This document shows, piece by piece, positions 1 to 7,947 of a stretch of DNA of 27,856 bases; the stretch's first letter is position 1, and every line of letters starts with the position of its first letter. The stretch spans positions 1 to 27,856 of the forward strand of contig JALBYC010000049.1 in NCBI GenBank assembly GCA_023212645.1. Reading direction: 5' to 3'. Under the pieces are notes generated by a model. It ran no database searches. It saw nothing but the letters and a program-made list of their open reading frames with translations, and was not told where the DNA came from. The DNA is from Farysia itapuensis (Eukaryota > Basidiomycota > Ustilaginomycetes > Ustilaginales > Ustilaginaceae). The position numbers were made by a program, and so were the translations under genes.

Positions 1-955
1 TCAAGACAGCATACACACAAGAAAAGGTTGCATACCGTCAAGAAAGGCAGCATACAGTCAAGAAGGGCAGCATACAGTCAAGAGAGCATACAGTCAAGCA
101 GGGCAGCATACAGTCAAGACAGCATACAATCAAGACAGCATACAGTCAAGACAGCATACAGTCAGGACAGCATACAGTCAAGACAGCATACACTCAAGAC
201 AGCATACAGTCAAGACAGCATACAGTCAGGACAGCATACACTCAAGACAGCATACAGTCAAGACAGCATACAGTCAGGACAGCATACAGTCAAGACAGCA
301 TACAGTCAAGACAGCATACAATCAAGACAGCATACAGTCAAGACAGCATACAGTCAGACAGCATACAGTCAGGACAGCATACAATCAAGACAGCATACAC
401 ACAAGAAAAGGTTGCATACCGTCAAGAAAGGCAGCATACAGTCAAGAAGGGCAGCATACAGTCAAGAGAGCATACAGTCAAGCAGGGCAGCATACAGTCA
501 AGACAGCATACAATCAAGACAGCATACAGTCAAGACAGCATACAGTCAGGACAGCATACAGTCAAGAAGGGCAGCATACACTCAAGACAGCATACAGTCA
601 AGAAAGGCAGCATAAGACACCATACAGTCAAGAAAGGCAGCATACAGTCAAGACAGCATGCAGTCAAGACAGCATACAGTCAAGACAGCATACAGTCAAG
701 ACAGCATACACTCAGGACAGCATACAGTCAAGACAGCATACACTCAAGACAGCATACAGTCAAGACAGCATACAGTCAAGACAGCATACAGTCAAGACAG
801 CATACAGTCAGGACAGCATACACTCAAGACAGCATACAGTCAAGACAGCATACAGTCAAGACAGCATACAATCAAGACAGCATACAGTCAAGACAGCATA
901 CAGTCAGACAGCATACAGTCAAGACAGCATACACTCAAGACAGCATACAGTCAAG
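1..955. repeat. 16-bp minisatellite array with 384-bp higher-order period
   Basis: A head-to-tail array of the unit acagcatacagtcaag, roughly 58 units, runs off the left window edge. Variant units carry single changes (gtcagg, atcaag, ctcaag) or a 4-bp insertion (units ending aagaaggg or aagaaagg). A distinctive block containing acacacaagaaaaggttg at about 12-30 recurs at about 396-414. The offset is exactly 384 bp (24 units), with matching sequence for about 180 bp. A second block around 297-360 recurs around 847-910. Because 16 is not a multiple of 3, all three plus frames read the same permuted 16-residue repeat, so the long open frames here (28-615 and 658-1056) are by-products of the repeat and not evidence of a protein. 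Confidence 0.95.
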
Positions 956-2080
956 AGACGATAGCAATACTCCTGCGACGAGTGCGCTCTGTATGGCGCG
1001 TGTACGGAGAGCAGAGCTCTGAGAGCTTGGTACCGTATGATGAGCAAGAAAATTAAAACCATGGCTGATCAAAAGCCTGCTTTCGTAGGAGCGAACTTCG
1101 TCATTGGCACTATTTCTACGGTCAAGGTGCATCGCTTGTGACAAAATCAGCCCAAAAACACGAGGAGCGCGTGGGACAATGTTGAGCACTATTTATTGCG
1201 TTCAGCTACTTGATGCATGGCAGCGTGCCGATTGCACTGCTGCAGTGCTGATGAAAGATGGACTAGGTCTGCAAGCTTGATCAGCATATGCTGCCGTGCG
1301 TTGCACTAGAACCCAGGCTTCGTGTACAACTCCACGATTTAGGTGCCGAAAGCGATCGTCAAAAAACGTGGAGATGGGCTAAAAATTAGGCTACAGCCCG
1401 CGACGCCTCGAGATTGCGCACTTTGCGTGAGCCAGGCGGGGCAACTTGAAGCACTGAGATCCTTATGAGCTCCGGAGTGACCATGGCGTCGAAATCTTCA
1501 TGCTCGTGCGCAGAAAGGCTGCCTCGAGGGGCAAGTAGAATGTGACCTACCCTCATTATGCTCCTTATACACGCTTCGAAAAGTGTTGCGATACCTCGGG
1601 GGTTAGAGAAAGTCGGCATTAGCAACCACTCTCAAAGCTGTCTGGCGAAGGTCCTCGTGCGACACAAGATCTCGCAGACTGAAGTGTCGACCGGTACGGA
1701 GAGGCAAAACAGCGTCTCCACGGGTATGCCGGTCGATGAGCTGCTGGACGCAAAGGCGAAAGTATGAATTTTTCAAATTGTGATCTGGTATCTTATCTTG
1801 TTCCCTCAAGAACCGAGACGGAGAATGTCGCTCCTCACGACCCCGCATAGTCGAGTCGAACGCGGATTGTTCTGGCTCGCTCATGGTGGCTGCTGATGCC
1901 TCAGGTGGAGGCGTGGCCAAGGTGGTTGTCATTGTTACCAATTGTGAGCTACATTAGAACACAGTGAGGTGTGAGAGAATCTAGATCTGAGGAATCAGCC
2001 GCAGGACCAGGTTTGTGGAGCCGGAGGGACGGAGCAGTTGCGGTTCAAACACCAGATTTGCCTCTGCACAGCGGGGTCAA
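956..2080. other. Non-coding or weakly coding stretch after the minisatellite
   Basis: No recognisable domain, RNA gene or repeat was seen. The only open frames of note are on the minus strand: 1941 to 1603 (112 residues) and an overlapping frame 1625 to 1386 (79 residues). The first has a plausible amphipathic composition but no family I recognise, and I could not find a convincing splice junction joining the two. They could be a degraded or spliced hypothetical gene, or chance. Complexity is normal and the minisatellite stops abruptly near 955. Confidence 0.5.
1603..1941 (-). CDS. Weak hypothetical ORF, 112 residues
   Basis: A minus-strand ATG frame of 112 residues with no recognisable family, signal peptide or membrane segment. 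The middle is rich in charged residues (Arg, Asp, His, Glu). It has no neighbouring gene and lies between a minisatellite and retroelement debris, where chance and relic ORFs are expected. It is listed only because it is the longest frame in a 1.1-kb stretch that no repeat explains. Transcript evidence would be needed before accepting it. Confidence 0.2.
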   Translation of the reverse strand: MVTMTTTLATPPPEASAATMSEPEQSAFDSTMRGREERHSPSRFLREQDKIPDHNLKNSYFRLCVQQLIDRHTRGDAVLPLRTGRHFSLRDLVSHEDLRQTALRVVANADFL

Positions 2081-2082
2081 GG

Positions 2083-2283
2083 GAGAACCGGCAACGAATA
2101 GCCAAGCGCCAACGGAAGTTGTTTCAGGGCCGTGATGACGCTTGAAGCTGCTCGCCGTAGAGCTTCCTGAGACCGCGGTGTATGGTCAAAGACTGATGCG
2201 AGAGAGACCACAGCAAGCCGCCAAGCGTCAGCGACAGTTTGTTGAGCAGGCCGTAATGGCCGGCATGACGCTTGGAGCTGCTC
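2083..2283. repeat. Diverged direct duplication (two copies of about 70-85 bp)
   Basis: The stretch from about 2083 to 2153 matches about 2199 to 2283. Both copies share gccaagcg near the start (2101 and 2220), a middle block around caggccgt/cagggccgt, and end in tgacgcttgRagctgctc (2136-2153 and 2266-2283). Copy two has about 11 extra bases before the last block. Flanking gaga..cc..gcaa sequence is partly shared too. On the minus strand both copies can be read as starting with the peptide EQLQAS, which hints at an old duplicated coding piece. No family was recognised. Confidence 0.7.
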
Positions 2284-2349
2284 ATGGTCGGGTCGCCTCC
2301 GTTGATGTGCCGCTGAGCTAGCAGCGGGCACAAGGTCTTGAGATCAGAT

Positions 2350-3110
2350 CTTGATGTTGAAACCAGGCCGACATTCGGCGACCTAGTTCGTCGTGGGGCT
2401 AGCCCGCGCCGGAACCCTCAACAAGCAGCCGAGCACCAGCGAAAGTCCGTCAGGATGGCTCAAAGAGACGGCATGGTGCTTCGAATCACTTGTTGCATGG
2501 CCCCGCCACTTTCTGTGCTGCAATGACGGTAGCAGTTACGAGGTCGAGGTGAGTGAGGGGGGAGAGCGTCGGGGAAGAAACGCCGTTCTCAGGCGATCTT
2601 GAGCATAGTCGAACGGCAGGCAGTCAGACACCAGCGACAGTCGACTAAGAGGGCTTCAGAAGCCGGCAAGGTGTTTGGGCCTGCCTACTGTTGTATTGCG
2701 CCCTGCTCTGCGCTCTGTGACCGCCAGCAGGCACGAGATCGTAGCAATCTCCAGATCGCCGAGCTTTTACGGCCGAAATGCACAGCTTGAAGTGCGGGGT
2801 CGGAGGTACCGGTCTAATTTGTCGTAGGTGTCATTCATGACAGTACCGCCGGGTCCAGGGCGATGACGGCGATGGCGAAGGCGGACGCTTATCGACCAGC
2901 TTGCCGAGTGTCGGAGTTGGTGCGTCGATCAGGTTGGGAGGCCACGAGGTCGAGGGCTTCGCGACAGATCAGATGGGCAGAGGACTTCTCGCCGGAACGG
3001 AGTATCGAGCGTATGGGTCGATGGCGCGCAGAACAGAGGTCGACATGTTGCCGGAGAAAACAGGCGGTCGGTTGCGCAAGCCGAGCGTATCAGAGCGTCA
3101 AGGGCGTGGG
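2350..3110. other. No gene seen; probable 3' flank of the retroelement
   Basis: No convincing ORF, RNA or repeat was found. Since the pol region of the gypsy element runs leftward and ends near 3160-3110, this stretch should hold its 3' untranslated region and 3' LTR. However, I found no sequence here matching the LTR-like block at 7348-7947, so the LTR is absent, unrecognisable or of another family. Confidence 0.5.
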
Positions 3111-3159
3111 TCGACGGGTCGGGCTTACCATAAGAGAACGTCGCAGGGCCACAGGAGCA

Positions 3160-3967
3160 GGTGCATCCGGATAGGAGGCACGGAAGTCGGCGGCAAGGGT
3201 GGTGTCGCTGAGAACGGAAGCAGGGAAACAAGCATTGTCTTCGTCAGGACAATCCTGGAAACGGACGAGATAGAAGAGCTTGCCTCGAGCGGTCTTGGAG
3301 TTAAGGATCTCTTATACGGGAGTCTCGTCATCGTCGACGAGTTCGACGACCGGGTGAGGGAATTTGAGTAGTCCGCGGGATAGTTTGAAGACAGGTTGTT
3401 GTTACTTTTTCAAGAGAGAGACGTGGAAGGCGTTGTGGATCCGCATAGTGTCGTGGAGCTCGAGGCGGAACGCACCAGTACCCATTTTCTCCAAAACAAG
3501 AAGGGACCAAGCTTCTTGTGATCCAGCTTGTCAGAGAGGCAATTGGTTCTGATGTTACGGCGTAGCAGCCAAACTTTTTCGCCAAGCTGGGATTCAGGTG
3601 CTTCACTCCGGTGACGCTCGGCATATATGACTTGCCGCTTCTGAGCATCTGCCATGTTGGACATAGCCAAGGCAATGGCATCGTCGATAAGCCTGGGACG
3701 AAATCGGGCGTCGGAAACGGAAGAGTTGTCTGGAGAGACGGGTAGCCGCGGGTGATAGCCATAATTGGCGTAGAACGGAGACGTGCCGGTGGACGTATGA
3801 ACAGTGGCGTTGTAAGGTAAGCATATTCGGCAAAAGGGAGAAGGTCGAATCAGTTGTCCTGTGCGTAGTTGCAGTACAGGCGGAGGTGTTGTTCGATTGA
3901 CTGGTTGACTCGTTCCGTCTCTCCATCGGTTTCGGGATGGAATGCTGTAGAGAGGTTTGGCTTGACC
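3160..3967 (-). pseudogene. Integrase C-terminal part and chromodomain relic
   Basis: This continues the integrase from the next block to the right, in shifted frames. The minus strand reads SDRG (second catalytic Asp) near 4020, [10 protein letters not shown] (the catalytic Glu motif of integrase) around 3900-3930, then the GPY/F-type segment SQLGEKVWLLRRN followed by KLGPF (about 3600-3500). Near 3311-3170 come EILNSKTARGKLFYLVRF and PDEDNACFPASVL. These align with the retroelement chromodomain, where the usual Tyr/Trp cage residues are partly lost (a Phe stands where Trp is common). In-frame stops precede this segment and interrupt the integrase core. A chromodomain normally guides integration to modified chromatin; this copy is non-functional. 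Confidence 0.8.
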
Positions 3968-4924
3968 TCAAGCATTCGGAGGAATTTGCTTCACCAGCGG
4001 GACGTGAACCTCACGCCGCGATCGGATACGATATCCGCGGACAAGCCGTGGAGTCGGAAGACATATCGCACAAGCCAAATCACGAGTTGTGTCTGTACCT
4101 TTCGCGGGTATGAAGTGCGACATCTTGGTCAGACGGTCTCCGAACACCAGAATGCGATCGTAGCCGTTGAACTCAGGTAGGTCCTGGATCTCGTCCATCG
4201 AGAGGGATAGCCAGGGACCTTCAGGAATTGACGTTGGCTGGAGCAATCCATACTTGGAGTGCAGAGCAGATTTCGTGCGTGGGCAGAGGTTGCACGTCTT
4301 GATGTAGGAGTTGATCCAGCCACGCATTGATGGACAGTAATGGCTACTACGCACGATATCGTCTGTCTTTGCTTGTCCTGGGTGGCCTAGCTCGACTGCG
4401 GCGTGAGCTTGCTGGAGGATCCTCGTCTTCAGATCATCAGAGTCCGGTACATGTAGTACGCCCTGATACCTGAGATCTCCGTCCTCGAGCTGGAAATGCT
4501 CAAAGGAGGAGTTGCGATTATCTGCAGGCTGTTGTAAGTCCTGTAAGACATCCTGAACATTAGGGTCTAGCGGGAGCAGAGTTCGAATCGTTGCCAATAT
4601 GTCCGAAGGTTCGGACTTCAGAGTTGTCGAAAAGAAAGCGGCAGGCCTGAGCAAAGTCCTTGGCTCAGCCTCAGATGCTTTTTCCCCCGTTGCAAGCTCG
4701 GGACGACGGGCGACATCATCTGGCTTTCCAAACTTGGATCCAGGTCGATACTTTATAAAATGGTCGTGGTGGCTGATTACCTCCGACCAACGCGCTTGCC
4801 GACGCGTGAGAATTTTACTTGTGCGAAAGTGTTCGAGAGCCTGATGATCCGGCAAACTCACGAAGGGGTGCCGAGACCCTTCGAGGTAATGGCGCCACGT
4901 CTTAATTGCCGTCACGATTGCCAA
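3968..4924 (-). pseudogene. RNase H C-terminal half and integrase N-terminal half (318-codon open block)
   Basis: This is the longest surviving pol reading frame. It starts with the RNase H segment AIVTAIKTWRHYLEG, then LPDHQALEHF (third catalytic Asp region) and SEVISHHDHFIKYRPG near the domain end. After a linker comes the integrase zinc-binding module (HAAVELGHPG followed by CNLC, a degenerate HHCC), then the core start PWLSLSMDEIQDLP with the first catalytic Asp near 4194, and DRLTKMSHFIPAK. The frame leaves the integrase near 4070, where the conserved sequence continues in another frame, so an indel lies there. Family assignment is secure from the motif order. Confidence 0.88.
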
Positions 4925-6213
4925 AAGTTCCTTGTCGTGGAATTCGTAGTTGAGCTCCGCAGGCTTAAGCTATCTGTAGAAAAAGCGACAGGACAAAGGG
5001 TTTTGTTGCGCTACTGAGACAAAACGGCTGAAATGGCAACATCGGAAGCACCGTTTTCCAGGACCGATTGCAACTCAGGATTATAGTGGTGGAGGACATC
5101 AGCGCCTGTCAAGGCGGACTTGATCGCTGTGAAAGCGGCCCGAGCCTTAGCGTCAACTTAAAACTTGACATCCTTTTGAAGAGCGCAGTAAGGGGCGCCA
5201 CGATACGAGAATAGCCGGGTATGAACCGGCGATAAAAGTTGGCGAAGCCTAGGAAGGATTGCAGGGTCTTAACCTTAGTGGGCTCGCCCCAGTCGGTGAT
5301 GGCACTGACTTTATCAGTTGCTTTGGGCACACACCGTCGGAAGAGATAACGAGGCCGAGGAATTCGACTTTTGTCTTGCTGGATTCGCACTTCTCAGCCT
5401 TGACGAAGAGCTTATGGCGAATCAGCTTATCCAGAACCATACGCACGTGCTGCACGTGCTGCTCGTGTTGGACTGGGATCGGAAGAGAAAGTCAGGATGC
5501 CGTCCAAGTAGACTACGACGGTGACATCGAGGAATTCGCGAAGGACATCGTTCATGAAGTGCTGGAACGCGGCAGGGGCGTTCGTCAGTCCGAAGGGCAT
5601 TACGAGGCATTCGAAGTGCTCGTAACGCGTGCGAAAGGCAGTCTTCCACTACTCTCACAATTTGATTCGAACCAGGTTGTATGCGCATCGGAGATCGAGC
5701 TCTATGAAGATCTTGGCCTCGCGAAGACGGTCCAACGCTTCAGGGATGAGAGGCAGAGGGTATCGATTCTTGAACGCGAATGCCTTTAATGCATGATAAT
5801 CGACACAAAGTCGGAGTGTGTTGTCCTTCTTCTAAACGAAAAGGATCGGAGAAAAGGATCGGAGAGGCAGCAGGTGACTTTGAAGGACGACTGAAACCTT
5901 TGAGGAGGTTCTCATCAAGCCATTCGGAAAGGGTCCTCAGCTCTGACTCTGACAACGAGTAGAGTGGGCCGTAAGGAGGAACTTTACCATCTTCGAGGTC
6001 GATGAACAATTCGTACGGGCGATGCGGAGGGAGCGTATCCGCACGTTGCTTCGAGAATGCGCCTAGTAGGTCATGGTACGGGCTGGGCACCAGATCGGTC
6101 AGCTTGGCAGTATACTCTGGAGCATCCCGGACGTCAGTGTCCAGCAATGGAGGAGGGTGCACTTGGGAAAGCGTCGCTTGGAATGTTTGCTGACACGGGG
6201 GCCGTCTGGAGGA
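4925..6213 (-). pseudogene. Broken reverse transcriptase and N-terminal RNase H
   Basis: The minus strand reads VPSPYHDLLGAFSK, ADTLPPHRPYE, GPLYSLSESEL and SPAASPILF (6090-5848), the classic start of gypsy reverse transcriptase. The frame breaks at a 13-bp tandem duplication (5838-5863). It resumes in another frame with LRLCVDYHA, then [13 protein letters not shown] followed by a stop. The catalytic box reads YLDG at 5499-5510 where YLDD is expected. [30 protein letters not shown] and [15 protein letters not shown] follow. The RNase H start reads ENGASD at 5041-5058 where an Asp is expected in place of Gly, with a stop shortly after. At least two catalytic acidic residues and the frame are lost, so the enzyme is dead. 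Confidence 0.9.
5838..5863. repeat. Perfect 13-bp tandem duplication inside the reverse transcriptase
   Basis: The 13-mer gaaaaggatcgga occurs twice back to back. Thirteen is not a multiple of three, and the conserved blocks on either side are in frames that differ by exactly this shift, so it is a likely frameshift lesion. Confidence 0.9.
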
Positions 6214-6401
6214 CGGGTCTTCGGGTAGGATGAGCACAATCGGAAGTGCGCGAATCAGGTTTTGTTCAAGATCGAGCGGTGTTGGAGCCGCTTGACGGAC
6301 AGAAAGCGTGCTCCTGCTCCGATCGATGGAGGGCTTTGCACGGCGGAGCCAGAGATTTCCAGCACGAACGGATACTGACCTAAGGAGGTCACATCGAGTT
6401 C

Positions 6402-6791
6402 TATCGCTACGATTGCAGTCTGCGCAATAGGTGCTGGCGGCTGGGTCGCTACGGGTGTAGGCTGCGCGATAGGCGCTGACAGCTGGGTAGAGAACGAACT
6501 CGATACCTGAGCGGATGCGAGGCGTGCCTCGAGGTATCGAACGTACTCGGGTGAGACCTCGAACGGCGTTGCCGGGGTCGGCAAAGGCTGAGAAGGCGAA
6601 GCCGCGGGAAGCGAGACAAAATTCTCCGAAGGGGCAGGAACCGGCGTTTCGACCGGATTTCCAACTAATGCTTCGTCCAAACTTCGGCAGCGGAGGCCCC
6701 TCTGGGTGCTCGGAAGGCCGGACGCGGTTCTGAGGTTGCGGAACTGGGCTTCAGAGAAGGTCACCTTACAGCCGCGGCACTGCTTAGACAT
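6402..6791 (-). pseudogene. Unrelated ORF fragment embedded in the protease region
   Basis: An ATG frame beginning MSKQCRGCKVTF runs about 128 residues before entering sequence that belongs to the protease (VTSLGQYPFVLE, near 6380-6356). The fragment has one CxxC pair near its start, a Pro/Ala-rich middle and a short helical segment (EYVRYLEARLASAQ). Upstream on the minus strand (6950-6800) is a pyrimidine-rich leader (repeated ctctc, tctttt) like a promoter or LTR-to-gag leader. It separates the N-terminal protease piece (7160-6985) from the middle piece. It may be the first ORF of another retroelement that inserted or recombined here. I do not recognise the family. Confidence 0.5.
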
Positions 6792-6984
6792 GTGGAATCG
6801 TCTGACGTAACCTTTATCTAAAGAAAGGACGTGTGGTCGAGAGAAAGGGGCTTCTCGGCTACCAAAAAAGACGAACGAGGGGAGAGAGGATTGAGCACCT
6901 CGGAAAAACCAGAAAAAGGACAGAGCGGAGATCGCGCCTGCCCAGATAATCACGCCCGCGCGTGTGCGCCACGGGACCTAGCGT

Positions 6985-7279
6985 CGAGAATCGTTCTCCG
7001 AGGATCTTGACGGGAATTCGAACGGAGTGAGTAATGGAGCCAGATTCGATGGGCCGACCATCGATGAGGAAGAGCGGATCCGGTTCATTCTTCGGGGTAG
7101 GAGTGATTCCAAGCATATCGCAATGACCTCGATCCACAAAGTTGGCAGTTGCGCCGGAGCACTCGGACGAAGCTGGTCGGTTGCGCCGGGGGGGAACCGG
7201 GCGACTGGAACAGTAGCTGTCCTTGTTCCCAGTCGACGTAAGGTTGCAGCTTGTGTAGATCACGGAAAGCCAGGATGAC
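6985..7279 (-). pseudogene. Scrambled aspartic protease relic
   Basis: Two retropepsin pieces are in the wrong order. First on the minus strand (7279-7208) is VILAFRDLHKLQPYVDWEQG, which aligns with the C-terminal end of gypsy proteases (usually ILG, PWL, HNP, DW). After it (7165-6985) comes the N-terminal part, CSGATANFVD then FLIDGRPIESGSITHSV. The active-site triad expected as DSG reads CSG: the codon at 7159-7161 is TGC on the minus strand instead of GAC/GAT. The middle piece lies further on, near 6401-6354. Catalysis would be impossible. Confidence 0.75.
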
Positions 7280-7347
7280 ATTCAAATCGTTGGTATCGGC
7301 GACCCAGAGAGTGTTCCACGAGCGAAGGAATCTTCACACGGGGGCAC

Positions 7348-7947
7348 TGACTGACTTTGGGAAGAAAAACGAAGTTGAATTGGGACAGCCAGGTGATCAC
7401 TCTGCAGACGAGGAAGCGTAGCTGAAAGGGTCAGCGTACGTCCTGACGTAGGGTCTGACTGCGGACGTGATCTAGTCAGACCCTCTAGTTTAAAGACTTC
7501 TCGGTCTTACGGGTAGTGTCATGAGTGGCAGAAGACAGGCAGGCTCCATGGTCACCGACGTTCGCGAGATGTGTTGCAGCGTCCGCACGAAAAGCTTCTT
7601 GACCTGTTCGTGTCGAGCGAGGCGGACATTCTCCGGTTTTCGGCAAATTTCTTCGTGGAGCAGATCGTTCGGCAAATCGCAAGAAAGGCAATGGGAATCG
7701 GTCCCAACGCACAAGGTTCGAGCGTGCAAAGTGTAGAAAGGGGGAAGACAATGTGTTGTAGTTCAGTGGGTGAAGACTCTAGCAGGAACTATATATATGA
7801 GTGTGCATGTACCGGTCCCTTCTGGTGCATGCCGGAGTTGCCCGAGATGAAGGTCTGTCCTCGTCTCTCCGGAGGCGAAGTAGTATCCGACTCCCCCGAG
7901 ACCCGAGTCTATCCACCACAAAGCAGTAGACACCTCACTGTCAGTCA
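7348..7947 (-). repeat. Candidate solo LTR or similar 600-bp insertion with 8-bp terminal inverted repeats
   Basis: The block begins tgactgac (7348-7355) and ends gtcagtca (7940-7947), a perfect 8-bp inverted repeat with the TG...CA ends typical of LTRs. Length is exactly 600 bp. It holds a TATA-like run (7790-7798) that, read on the minus strand, lies about 150 bp from the upstream end and is followed by pyrimidine-rich sequence, as in an LTR promoter. It sits between gag and protease, and its first three minus-strand bases supply the gag stop codon. No flanking target duplication was seen (ggcac versus tagta) and no second copy in the window, so this is a hypothesis. An internal 9-bp inverted repeat gggtctgac/gtcagaccc lies at about 7450-7484. 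Confidence 0.4.

Noticed and set aside
1..955. CRISPR array or telomere repeat
   Set aside because: Units are contiguous without spacers, and the 16-mer does not resemble TTAGGG-type telomere repeats. The host looks eukaryotic.
5640..5690. tRNA-like B box (gattcgaacc)
   Set aside because: It lies inside RT coding sequence, with no A box or cloverleaf around it.
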